Shown: positions 54,812 to 64,000 of the stretch, in pieces | Layout: every line of letters begins with the position of its first letter | How positions within the stretch are numbered: the stretch's first letter is position 1 | NCBI GenBank assembly: GCA_964434165.1 | Contig: CAYSUS010000010.1 | Span: 1 to 64,000, forward strand | Direction of reading: 5' to 3' | DNA length: 64,000 nucleotides | Source of the DNA: CAYSUS01 sp964434165 | Lineage (GTDB): Bacteria; Planctomycetota; Planctomycetia; Pirellulales; Thermoguttaceae | Notes under the pieces: generated by a model | Told to the model about the DNA's origin: nothing | What the model saw: only the letters and a program-made list of their open reading frames with translations | Databases searched by the model: none | Position numbers and translations under genes: made by a program

Positions 54812-55975
54812 CGGCGCGTGCAGCACCAACAGGGCAATCTCCGGGGGGCAGTTCCAGCGGATGGGGAACTGGCCGGAGACGCCGCGCGTCACGTGCATCA
54901 CGGTGGGCGGCTCGTGGAAGATCCCCGAGGCGTAGCGCACGCCCACGCGGCTGGGCGTGAGGATCGGGCCGACGAGGGGAAGACAGATCTGTCCGCCATG
55001 CGTGTGGCCGGCGAGCATCAGGTCGCAGTGCGCATGCTGGGCCCAGCGGAGCTGGTCCGGGCTGTGCGAGAGAAGGATTCGCACCGGGCCGCCCTCGGCC
55101 GACGGCGGCGGCGCGTCCGCCAGATCGGCGGCCGGCCCGAGCCACGGCAGCTCATTGCCGGCCAGCACCACGGTCGCGTCGCGCAACGGCACCTCGAGCC
55201 ACCGCCCGCGCACTGAGGCCAGCCCCGCGTCGCACATCGCCCGGTCGATCCGCCGCCAGTCGCGGCGCCAATCGTGGTTGCCGAGGACGAAGTAGCGACC
55301 CCAGGCCGCAAAGAGGCGGCCCCAGGTCTCCTCGAACCACTCGACGCAATCGACGTTGTCGATCAGGTCGCCGGTCAATGCCACCAGGTCGGGTTCCAGG
55401 CGGTTGCACCATTCGACCACGCGGCAGAAGTAGGTCTTGTGGATGCGGCCCGTGAAATGCGGGTCGGAGAGGTGGATCAGCTTGACTCCATCCAGCTCCA
55501 CGGGCAGGTGCGGAAGGACGAGGTGGCGCTCCGCGACGACGGTCTTGAGGATCTCGTTGCCGGGCAGATCGACCCACCGGTGGTGCTGAACCCCGTCGCG
55601 CACCGCGCGCATCTCCTCGGCCGAGGCCGCGGGGCGCTCGCTCTGGTGGAGCACCACCGGGGGCGGGCGGTGCAGAACGTTGCGCCAGGTCCACATGCCG
55701 AGGTTCGCCCCGGCGGCCGTCCAGCACAGGGCCAGGTAGGGCAAGCCGGCCGCCAGCGCCCTGGAGGGGCTTTGGAGGACCGAGAGGCTCAGGCCCCCGG
55801 GCGGCAGCACCCAGAGGTAGTAGGCGAAAGGGAGCAGCACGAGCACCAGCCCGACCGGCACGACCGAGGACTTGAGGAGGCGCGGCGGCCCGGCGAATCC
55901 GTGGAGCCGATTGAGCAGGCCGATCCACAAGAACGCATGCCCAACGAGGGCAAGGACTAACAGCGCGGCGCCCAC
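54779..55975 (-). CDS. Membrane-anchored metallophosphoesterase (YkuE-like)
   Basis: 398 residues starting at GTG 55975. Three hydrophobic segments in the first 100 residues anchor it. The calcineurin-like metal site is complete: DPHF (Asp171, His173), GDLID (Asp203), GNHD (Asn233, His234), HS (His304) and GHTHGG (323-328). Relatives act on phospholipids such as UDP-diacylglucosamine or on phosphodiesters; the exact substrate is unknown. The last ten residues (KTGTQLVSEH) and the stop are encoded by an inverted-repeat element. The GTG start overlaps the stop of the sensor gene by one base (TAGTG). Confidence 0.9.
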   Translation of the reverse strand: MGAALLVLALVGHAFLWIGLLNRLHGFAGPPRLLKSSVVPVGLVLVLLPFAYYLWVLPPGGLSLSVLQSPSRALAAGLPYLALCWTAAGANLGMWTWRNVLHRPPPVVLHQSERPAASAEEMRAVRDGVQHHRWVDLPGNEILKTVVAERHLVLPHLPVELDGVKLIHLSDPHFTGRIHKTYFCRVVEWCNRLEPDLVALTGDLIDNVDCVEWFEETWGRLFAAWGRYFVLGNHDWRRDWRRIDRAMCDAGLASVRGRWLEVPLRDATVVLAGNELPWLGPAADLADAPPPSAEGGPVRILLSHSPDQLRWAQHAHCDLMLAGHTHGGQICLPLVGPILTPSRVGVRYASGIFHEPPTVMHVTRGVSGQFPIRWNCPPEIALLVLHAPKTGTQLVSEH

Positions 55976-57693
55976 TACGTACCCTGGCCGACGGGTCCGG
56001 GAGTGCGGATGATGCGTTCGACGGTCTGGAGGAGCTGATCCAGGCGGAACGGCTTGTAGAGGACCGCCTGGAGGCCGGCCTGCCGTGCCTTGACGATCGA
56101 GTGCCCCGGGTCGTAGCCGAAGCCGGTCATGAGAATCAGGGGCACGGGCTCCATGATGTCCTGAAGCTTGAGCATGAAGTCGTACCCGGTCATGTCCGGG
56201 AGGCGGATGTCGGCGATGATCACGTCGTAGCCGCCCTCGGCGAGCATGCTGCGGACCATGAACACCGCCCCGTCGCCGTCGTGGGCCGTCTCGACAATGC
56301 AGCCGTAGCGCTCCAGCAGGTTGTGGGCAGCGCTCCTCACGCTCTCGTCGGCATCGACGACCAGCACGCGGCGGCCCGGCAAAGCCGGTCGATGCTGAAG
56401 CTGGAGCGGCTGCGGATGGGCCTGGGTAGGAGCCATTCTTTGACCCACCTTCTGGATCACCTGTTTGATGTCCCGGGCGTTGCGCAGGATTCGCTGGAGG
56501 CGCTGGACCACGTCGGGCTCGTGGCCGATGTACCGCTCCATGACGTTCACCGCGTCGTTGAGGATCTCGTCCACCGGCAGGGCCACGGCCCCGTGGATGG
56601 CCTCGACGCTCTCGGCGGCCGTGCTCGCCTTCTCCGCGACCAGAAGCTCCAGGGTGTTCAGGGCGACGGCCACGTCGCGGGTGAAGATCTCCAGGAACTG
56701 GAGGTCGCTCTCCGAGAAGGTCTTGGGCTCGGGGCTCTCGACGTTGAACGTGCCAATCACCTCATCGTGCAGCACCAGCGGCACGGTCAGCGAGCTCTTG
56801 GCGTTCTTGGCGCCGGGCAGGTAAAGTGGGTCCTCGGTGGTGTCCTCGCAGAGATAGCTCTTGCCGGTGGCGGCGACGAAGCCAGTCACGCCGTTGCCCT
56901 GCGGCTGGGCGTACAACACGCGGTCAGCGGCCTCCGGCTCCATGCCCTCGGCCAACAGCGGCATGAGCTTGCCCGTCTTCTGGTCGAGCAGGCGGATCTC
57001 GACGACGTCGAAGTTGAGCAGGTCCTTGGTGTAGTGGAGGATGTTGGCCTTCAGCAGCTCGATCCGCTCCTCGACGGCCATTTGCAGCAGCTCGTCGGGC
57101 TTCAGGTCGGCCAGCTCCATGCCGGCCTGGTGGATCGCGGCCAGCTTCTGCTGCTGAAGCATCTCTCGCGTCACGTCGCGGACCGTGACGATCAGGTGCC
57201 GGGGCGGGCTTCCCGGCTCGCGGACCGGCGCGGCGTGGACCTGGTAGAAGCGGTTCTCGTCGCTTCGCAAGGTGGAGACGCTGGGCTGCCCCGTGGCCAA
57301 CGCCGTGTGGAACGGACAGAAGTCGGGACCGAGGATCTCGGGGCTGCCGAGCACGCCGTAGAAGTTCGCGCCGAAGACGTTCTCCTGGCCGCTCCACTCC
57401 CGCACCCGCTCGTTGCCCCAGACGATCGTGTTGTCGGCGTCGAGGAGCACGACCCCGTCGGGCATGCCCTCCAGGATCTGATCGTTCTGAAGCAGCTTGC
57501 CGAGCTGGAGGACGGGCTGGAAGTACTCGCCGGCGACGTAGATGCCGTCGTAGGTCTCTTTGGTCAGCCGGGCCAGGGCGCGGATGGGATGCTGAACCAC
57601 GACCACCTCGAAGGCGTCCGCTTCCTCGCCGAGGAGCTGGTCCACCTTCTCACGGGAATCGCAGACGAACAGGACTCGCTTCTTCCCGACCAA
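55975..57693 (-). CDS. PAS-GAF protein with C-terminal receiver domain
   Basis: 572 residues from a TTG at 57693. A receiver-like N-terminus (5-65, RVLFVCDSREKVDQLLGEEA) lacks the usual acidic cluster. A PAS domain lies at about 72-175 (MPDGVVLLDADNTIVWGNER), a GAF at about 200-352 (GVTGFVAATGKSYLCEDTTE), then a helical linker, and a REC domain at 442-565 with Asp495 as phosphoacceptor, Thr523 and Lys547. No histidine-kinase catalytic domain is present, so it needs an outside kinase. It is coupled to the metallophosphoesterase gene by a one-base overlap, which suggests that the two act in one signalling or envelope process. Confidence 0.87.
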   Translation of the reverse strand: MVGKKRVLFVCDSREKVDQLLGEEADAFEVVVVQHPIRALARLTKETYDGIYVAGEYFQPVLQLGKLLQNDQILEGMPDGVVLLDADNTIVWGNERVREWSGQENVFGANFYGVLGSPEILGPDFCPFHTALATGQPSVSTLRSDENRFYQVHAAPVREPGSPPRHLIVTVRDVTREMLQQQKLAAIHQAGMELADLKPDELLQMAVEERIELLKANILHYTKDLLNFDVVEIRLLDQKTGKLMPLLAEGMEPEAADRVLYAQPQGNGVTGFVAATGKSYLCEDTTEDPLYLPGAKNAKSSLTVPLVLHDEVIGTFNVESPEPKTFSESDLQFLEIFTRDVAVALNTLELLVAEKASTAAESVEAIHGAVALPVDEILNDAVNVMERYIGHEPDVVQRLQRILRNARDIKQVIQKVGQRMAPTQAHPQPLQLQHRPALPGRRVLVVDADESVRSAAHNLLERYGCIVETAHDGDGAVFMVRSMLAEGGYDVIIADIRLPDMTGYDFMLKLQDIMEPVPLILMTGFGYDPGHSIVKARQAGLQAVLYKPFRLDQLLQTVERIIRTPGPVGQGT

Positions 57694-58356
57694 GCCCGCC
57701 TCGCTCCGTGTTCATGCCGCACGGTCGTTCGGCCTCCCCCCTCGATTATAAGAACGGCTGGGAAGGCGAACAACCTTTCGGGCGGGAGTTCCCCCTGTCG
57801 ATTGCATCGGCAATCGAGCCGGCGGAGTTTGGTCGCGTCTTGCCCAGAATGCCCAATTCCACCGTTTCGAAGACCAACAGCACGCGCAAGTATCCTCATT
57901 GTCGCTACCAGCGACAACAAGGGCTGCGCTGCCGTGCTGCCGGCATCCGGCAGGGCGATCGTCGCGTATCCGCCCCGTTGAAGGTCAGTTCGGGAGCGCC
58001 CAGCTCCAATTCGCCCACTTGGCCATCCCGAGCGGGCGGGTCGGCGCACGATCGAGGCGACCGGCGACCACCGCGTCGGGCCGGGGGCCGAGATGGCGCC
58101 GGGCCGCGATCACGTAGGCCGAAGCAAGCTAACCCCACGTTAACATCCGCGCCCGCTTTCGGCGCTGGCCCGCGGTGGCTCCGCCGGATGGGTCGGGCGC
58201 AATCGCTGCAATCGAAACGGAAAACCAGTACGGCGACACCGCGACCGAGCCCGGCACTCCAGTCGGACGCAGCGGCTCGACGATCAGAAACCGTAGGCCG
58301 CCTGCGCGGCTGGACCTGCGCCTCAGTGCGCCCCGAGACGACCGTAGGATGGAGCC
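57694..58356. other. Divergent intergenic region
   Basis: About 663 bp between the PAS-GAF gene and a small rightward gene. Open frames on both strands look like composition-driven noise. A stretch near 58136-58146 (cacgttaacat) is AT-richer. No promoter pair or RNA gene could be established. Confidence 0.4.
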
Positions 58357-58608
58357 ATGTGGCGAGCCCTGTTCCTTGCGATCGGCGTCTTCCTCTGCAT
58401 TCTCGGCCTGGAATGCCTGGCCGTGGAGCGCGTCACGCTGAAGGTGCGCGAGCCGCCGCCGCCCGGATTGATGACCAGCGAAGACGCCGTCGGTCCTCAG
58501 AAGGTCCTCGCGCCGCCGGAGTGGGCTCCCTGGAGCCTGATGGCCACCGGCGCGATTACGATCATCTACTCGTTCACGCTTCCGCGGTGGGTGAAGAAGG
58601 AGGGCTAG
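58357..58608 (+). CDS. Small two-helix membrane protein
   Basis: 83 residues, with GGAG just before the ATG. It has an N-terminal membrane helix (WRALFLAIGVFLCILGLECL), a polar stretch with EPPPPGL and APPEWAPWS, and a second helix (SLMATGAITIIYSFTLPRW) with a KKEG end. The layout, with both ends short, is typical of conserved small membrane proteins in this phylum. The function is not known. It is convergent with the coiled-coil gene. Confidence 0.65.
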   Translation: MWRALFLAIGVFLCILGLECLAVERVTLKVREPPPPGLMTSEDAVGPQKVLAPPEWAPWSLMATGAITIIYSFTLPRWVKKEG

Positions 58609-58685
58609 ATTGTCTTGCGCGATTCCGGGACAAAGGGTCTTGACCCCCCTTTCCCCCCCAGGACCGCGCGCGGCTGTTTGGCCGG

Positions 58686-60344
58686 CTACTCCTTGCCTTG
58701 CAGGTTGTCGAAATATTCCTGCACCTGCTGCTGGTGCTTGCGTGGCAGCCGCTGGCTGGTGATCGGGTCCGACTCGGCGCTCTCCACGGCGCGGAGGTCG
58801 GCTTCCACTTCGAGGTCCGTGCGCCCCTTCACGTTCGGGCCTTCGACCATGTCCACGATGGTGGCCGAGCCGCGGCCGATCTTCTGCGGCGACTGGGTGT
58901 TGTAGAACTCGGCGTCGCCGTCCTTCTCCGGACGGAAGCCCTCGCCGCGCCCGGCTCCCATGCCCTTGCCCGGCTTGTCGCCCGGCTTGTCGGCCTGTCC
59001 GCCCATTCCGAGGCCCTGGCATGCCTTGCATCCCGTGCCGTTGCACTCGGGGCAGGTCATCTGGTCGCGGATCTCGTCGAGCTGGGTCAGGGCTTCGTCG
59101 AGCATCTCCATCTCGCCGAGCTGGTCGGAGAGCTGCTGGAGGTCCTGCTGAAGCTGCCCGAGCTTGCCCGCCGCGTCCTGCATCTTCCCGTCCTTCATGC
59201 ACTGGGCGCACTGTCCGAGCTTCTTGGCCAGGTCGTTCATTTGATCCATCTGGGGCGACTGCTGCAGGAGCTTCTCGAGTTGCTGCTGGAGCTTGGAGGC
59301 CTGTTCCGCGCTGCCCGACTTCTCGGCCTGTTCCAACTGCTCCTGGAGGTCCTTCTTGGCCTGCTCGTGCGCGTCGGCGAGGTCGTCGAGCGCGTCCTTC
59401 ATCTCCTCGAGTTGCTTGGTGAGCTCGGCCTTCTGCTGCTCGCTGAGGTTGCCGTTCTGGATGTCCTCCTGGAGTTTCTTCAGCTCCTTCATGGCGTCCT
59501 TGAACTTGCCGCGGCTGAGGGCCTTGGCCAGCTTGTCGGCCGGGCCGTCCTCGTCCACCTTCTTGAGCTGGCGCAACTGGTTGCGGATCTGGTCGGCCCC
59601 GCCCAGCTTCTCGCGACGCTTCTCGATCTCCTTGGCCAGGTCGTTGAACTCGGCCAGGGCCTTCTTCTTGTCGCTCTTGGTCTTCTCCTTGACGTCCTCC
59701 GGCTTCTGTTCCAACAGCCGCTTGAACAGGCGCTCGGCGTCCTTCAGGCCCTTGTCCTTGGCCTTCTGACGCTGCTTTTCGAGCTTCTCGGCCAGGGACT
59801 TGCGGGCCTTCTTGACCGCCTCCTCCGAGACCGGGCCGTCGGTCTTGGCCTGGGCCGTCGAGTCGTCCACCAGGGAAGGGACGAACAGAGCCACCAACAG
59901 CGCGATCGCGCCGGGCACCAAGGGAAGCAGAAGGCTGCGATCCGGGCGCACGCGGAAGTGCTCGTCCACGTCGAGCCGCTCCGCCCGGCGCACGGCATCC
60001 TGAAGCAGCGCGCGACCGGCCTCGGTCTCCAGCTCCTCCGCACTCAGGATCAAGGCGCTGGAGATCCGCTCCTTCAGCCCACAACGGTGGTCGATCTCGA
60101 GGGCGGCCTCGATGGGTCCCCGCTGTCGGGCTACGATCCAGATCAAAGCCGCGCCCAGTCCGCCCCCCATCGCCGCGGTTCCCCACAGCCACGGCTCCAT
60201 GCCCAGCCAGCCGAACTTGCCGAACAAGATGCCGGCCACGGCCACCAGCAACGCGCCGAACCAGAACCAGCCCAGCACGCCCAGGAACCGCTGCAACCCC
60301 AGCCGCCACTGCGCGCGACGGACTTGCTTGCTCAGGGTATCCAT
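58686..60344 (-). CDS. Membrane protein with long coiled coil and CxxCxGxG cluster
   Basis: 552 residues from the ATG at 60344. Two N-terminal helices (GVLGWFWFGALLVAVAGIL, LWGTAAMGGGLGAALIWIVA) precede a third near 145-160 (LLLPLVPGAIALLVALFVPS). The middle, about 180-450, is a charged, Gln- and Lys-rich coiled coil. A DnaJ-like CPECNGTGCKACQG zinc-type site follows. The tail has VDMVEGPNVKGRTDLEVEAD. DUF4175-like proteins in Planctomycetota and Bacteroidetes have similar architecture. The likely role is envelope organisation, but this is inferred. Confidence 0.75.
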   Translation of the reverse strand: MDTLSKQVRRAQWRLGLQRFLGVLGWFWFGALLVAVAGILFGKFGWLGMEPWLWGTAAMGGGLGAALIWIVARQRGPIEAALEIDHRCGLKERISSALILSAEELETEAGRALLQDAVRRAERLDVDEHFRVRPDRSLLLPLVPGAIALLVALFVPSLVDDSTAQAKTDGPVSEEAVKKARKSLAEKLEKQRQKAKDKGLKDAERLFKRLLEQKPEDVKEKTKSDKKKALAEFNDLAKEIEKRREKLGGADQIRNQLRQLKKVDEDGPADKLAKALSRGKFKDAMKELKKLQEDIQNGNLSEQQKAELTKQLEEMKDALDDLADAHEQAKKDLQEQLEQAEKSGSAEQASKLQQQLEKLLQQSPQMDQMNDLAKKLGQCAQCMKDGKMQDAAGKLGQLQQDLQQLSDQLGEMEMLDEALTQLDEIRDQMTCPECNGTGCKACQGLGMGGQADKPGDKPGKGMGAGRGEGFRPEKDGDAEFYNTQSPQKIGRGSATIVDMVEGPNVKGRTDLEVEADLRAVESAESDPITSQRLPRKHQQQVQEYFDNLQGKE

Positions 60345-60850
60345 GATCCTGATCCTCAGGTTCTCAAAGGGACAGAAGGCCCTTTCATGTCCGGCAGCGA
60401 AACGAGGTGCCGCCACTGAGAGTAATTATAGCGGTTTGCCCGCTCTACTGCCACGTTTGGGGTGCAAGTACGGTTGCTCGGAGGATGACCCCAGGCCGGG
60501 CCGTGTCGGCCCGGACGATTCCCACACGACGAATCTGAGCCTGGCGGGTCGGCACGGCCTGGCTCGGAACCCACCGGCGGGGCCGCGAGAGGAGGCAAGT
60601 GCGCGCCGGGGCAAGCCGTTTCTCGGCCACCTTCTACGAAGCGTTGGACGCATGGCGAATCGGCGGGAGTTCCCTTGTTCGGCAGGGACCGCCCGGCCTC
60701 CCTATCCCGCATGTCGCGGCCGGACGACTACTCCCGGGGGCGCCGGCCGATATCATGAAGCTTCGCAGGGCGGCCGAGGGGCCTGCCGCCCGGACCGTTG
60801 CTCAGCCCCGTGGTGACTGCCATTCTTGCGCTGACCGCCAGGGAACCCCG
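60345..60850. other. Divergent intergenic region between the coiled-coil gene and fumC
   Basis: About 506 bp. It contains the leftward -10 at 60425-60430. An AGGAGG occurs at 60590-60595, but the frame after it is not supported beyond the FumC start. I see no other motif. Confidence 0.45.
60425..60430 (-). promoter_or_regulatory. Candidate -10 box for the coiled-coil membrane protein gene
   Basis: The minus strand reads TATAAT exactly. The predicted start would be near 60418, about 75 nt before the ATG at 60344. At the expected -35 the sequence is TGGCAG, a weak match. Confidence 0.4.
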
Positions 60851-62263
<1,413 letters not shown>

Positions 62264-62272
62264 CGCGCAATG

Positions 62273-62360
62273 GCCGTGCACGATCCTGGGCGGGAAACGG
62301 GGTGGGGACTCCTTGACCGGCACGGACCGAAGGGTGCTTCGCATAAGAGGGTCCCGCCCC
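62273..62360. repeat. Two-copy dispersed element, core in reverse orientation
   Basis: It has the same flanks as the element at 15453-15556 (ccgtgcacgatcctggg, then agggtcccgccc), but the core at about 62311-62347 (ccggcacgg then gggtgcttcgca) is the reverse complement of that in the first copy. It lies directly after fumC. Confidence 0.7.
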
Positions 62361-62580
62361 CCTTTTCCGGCTTGCTCCCGCGCGGCAGTGGACAGGGCCG
62401 CGACCGGTTGGGAAAATGGGCCTCACTCCGCCGGGCCGAAGAGGGGGATTGGCGCCGCACCGCCAAGATCGCGGACCAGGCAAGCCGGTTGCGGGCCGCA
62501 CGGAGGAAGGCGATGCCACGGCGCTTTGTCAATGCCCGGCTTGATGTCACCGACTGATCGACCACGCGGGAGACCGAATC

Positions 62581-64000
62581 ATGCTGCTTCTTCGCTCCAT
62601 TGCCCGGCCGCTGGCTTGCCTCGGCGCCGCGGCGGTGCTGTTCGTCTTCGCTGCCTGCTCTTGTGCCGCCGACAACGACCCGGAGCAGACCCTGGCGAAG
62701 GAGATCCTCAAGAAAAGCGGCATCGAGGGCGGGCTGGTCGTCCACGTGGGCTGCGGGGGTGGCGAGCTGACTGCCGCCTTGCGTCAGACCGACGCCTTCC
62801 TCGTTCATGGTCTCGACCCCGATCCTGCGCGGGTTGCCGCGGCGCGGGAGCACGTCCGCAAGCAGGGACTCTACGGCCCCGTGTCGATCGACGTCCTCCG
62901 GGGCAAGCGCCTGCCCTACGCCGAGAACCTGGTCAAGCTCGTGGTGGTGGAGGACACGGGACTCGTGCCCGCGGCCGAGGTGATCCGCGTGCTCGCTCCC
63001 GGCGGCGCGGCCCACGTGAAGCGCGCCGACGGCTGGAAGACGACCGTCCAGGCGTGGCCCAAGGAGATCGACGATTGGACGCACTACTTGCACGACGCTT
63101 CGGGCAACGCCGTAGCGCACGACAAGCGGGTCGGTCCGCCGCACCGCGTGCAGTGGATCGCCGGGCCGCGCCACGCACGGCAGCACGACCACCTCGCCAG
63201 CCTCAGCGCCCTGGTCGCGGCCAAGGGGCGGCTGTTCTCCATCGTGGACGAGGGGCCGATCGGGGCGATCACCTTGCCGGCCGACTGGAAGCTCGTCGCC
63301 CGCGACGCGTTCAGCGGCGTGCTCCTGTGGAAGCGGCCGCTCGGGTCGTGGGAGACGCACTTGCGGCGTTTCCGCTCGGGCCCGGCCACCCTGGCCAGGC
63401 GCCTGGTGGCCGCGGGCGACCGCGTGTACGCGACCTTGGACCTGACGGGTCCGCTTCTGGCGCTCGACGCGGCGACGGGCAAGACCGTTAGGACCTACGA
63501 AAAGACCGAGGGCACCGACGAGATCTTGCTCGACGGCGGCGTGCTGTATCTGGTAATCGCCAAGCGCGAGTCGCTCGATGGGGCGTCGGGCGAGGGGGTG
63601 AAAGGCCCCTGGGCCGCGGCCGAGCCCGAGCACAAGCGCCTCGTGGCCCTGGATGCCCAGACCGGCAAGGTGCTGTGGACCAAGGACGACGCCGACGCGG
63701 CGAGCCTCTTGCCCTCGACGCTGGCCGTCCAGGGCGGCCGTCTCTGCTACCAGGACCCGCAGCACGTGATGTGCCTCGACGCGCGCACGGGGCAGGAGGT
63801 GTGGCGCCACGTGCGCTCGACCGATCCCAAGCGCCCCGGCTGGTCCGCGCCGACCCTGGTAATCTACCAGGACGTCGTCCTCTGCGCCGACCGCGAGATC
63901 GAGACCAAGGAGCCGCTTCCGGGCGCGGGACGATCAAGCCGCGAGTTCTGGACCTTCTATCGCGGCGGGCCGGGCAAGCTTGTGGCGCTGTCGCTCGAAG
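62581..64000 (+). CDS. Methyltransferase-like domain fused to PQQ propeller (cut by window edge)
   Basis: 473 complete codons without a stop, running off the right end. The ATG at 62581 opens a signal peptide (LARPLACLGAAAVLFVFAA would be the equivalent region; the actual residues are RPLACLGAAAVLFVFAACSC), and GGGAG lies upstream. Residues about 45-150 resemble a SAM-methyltransferase Rossmann fold (GGLVVHVGCGGGELTAAL, DPARVAAAREHV, VIRVLAPGGAAHV). From about 160 the sequence becomes a PQQ-type propeller (EIDDWTHYLHDASGNAVAHD, LALDAATGKTVRTYEK, VALDAQTGKVLWTKDD, CLDARTGQEVWRHV). An exported protein is unlikely to find SAM outside the cytoplasm, so the N-terminal fold may be a binding relic. 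Confidence 0.82.
   Translation, partial: MLLLRSIARPLACLGAAAVLFVFAACSCAADNDPEQTLAKEILKKSGIEGGLVVHVGCGGGELTAALRQTDAFLVHGLDPDPARVAAAREHVRKQGLYGPVSIDVLRGKRLPYAENLVKLVVVEDTGLVPAAEVIRVLAPGGAAHVKRADGWKTTVQAWPKEIDDWTHYLHDASGNAVAHDKRVGPPHRVQWIAGPRHARQHDHLASLSALVAAKGRLFSIVDEGPIGAITLPADWKLVARDAFSGVLLWKRPLGSWETHLRRFRSGPATLARRLVAAGDRVYATLDLTGPLLALDAATGKTVRTYEKTEGTDEILLDGGVLYLVIAKRESLDGASGEGVKGPWAAAEPEHKRLVALDAQTGKVLWTKDDADAASLLPSTLAVQGGRLCYQDPQHVMCLDARTGQEVWRHVRSTDPKRPGWSAPTLVIYQDVVLCADREIETKEPLPGAGRSSREFWTFYRGGPGKLVALSLE

Noticed and set aside
58129..60309. Minus-strand open frame overlapping the coiled-coil gene in another frame
   Set aside because: It lacks any domain and consists of biased Arg, Gly and Pro runs typical of an out-of-frame reading.

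Overview
The window is high-GC, densely coded DNA that most resembles a member of the Planctomycetota. The grounds are two FGly-type sulfatases, several secreted PQQ/NHL beta-propeller proteins, a polysaccharide deacetylase fused to a DUF1080-type domain, autotransporter-repeat proteins with PEP-CTERM-like tails, a Tat-exported oxidoreductase, a XylR-type LacI/AraC regulator and a coiled-coil membrane protein with a CxxCxGxG cluster. This lineage call is inference from gene content; no rRNA gene is present. The heptose enzyme HldE and a very-long-chain-type fatty-acid locus argue for a Gram-negative, LPS-like envelope.

Layout, left to right. 1-10.6 kb: a compact lipo-amino-acid assembly locus. 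A 2009-residue FAAL-PCP-C-A-PCP-TE synthetase (+) is transcribed divergently from a TrpB2-type tryptophan synthase and a Sfp-type phosphopantetheinyl transferase (-), and is followed by a large GNAT-like protein. 10.7-12.3 kb: a FetAB-like ABC exporter. 12.5-17 kb: an EF-hand serine hydrolase, a secreted LanC-like alpha/alpha toroid and a PQQ propeller. 17-26.4 kb: secreted carbohydrate-linked proteins (PEP-CTERM repeat protein, deacetylase-DUF1080 fusion, NHL propeller, two divergent sulfatases) with a small HTH-like protein. 26.5-31.3 kb: CstA diverging from a thioredoxin reductase, then AsnS. 31.8-35.1 kb: a XylR-type regulator, a GAF-PP2C phosphatase and tRNA-Leu(GAG). 35.3-44.5 kb: an unrecognised protein, a second autotransporter-repeat protein, an M23-PKD-golvesin-like protein coupled to a membrane methyltransferase, and HldE. 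45-47.8 kb: MntP, chorismate mutase and three tandem Hsp20 genes behind a candidate sigma-54 promoter. 48.3-52.2 kb: FabZ-FabG-ACP-FabZ-KAS, whose ACP resembles AcpXL. 52.4-64 kb: a Tat aldo/keto reductase, a PQQ propeller, a metallophosphoesterase coupled to a PAS-GAF-receiver protein, a coiled-coil membrane protein, fumarase C and an edge-truncated methyltransferase-like/PQQ protein.

The most coherent system is the lipo-NRPS locus. FAAL can load a fatty acid on PCP1, C can condense it with one amino acid on PCP2, TE can release the product, PPTase can activate both carriers, and TrpB2 could supply tryptophan or an analogue. The predicted product is an N-acyl amino acid, but its identity is not established here. 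A second theme is dispersed palindromic intergenic DNA: five copies of a 26-bp palindrome, a two-copy element with an inverted core, and a nested inverted repeat that supplies the last codons and stop of a metallophosphoesterase.
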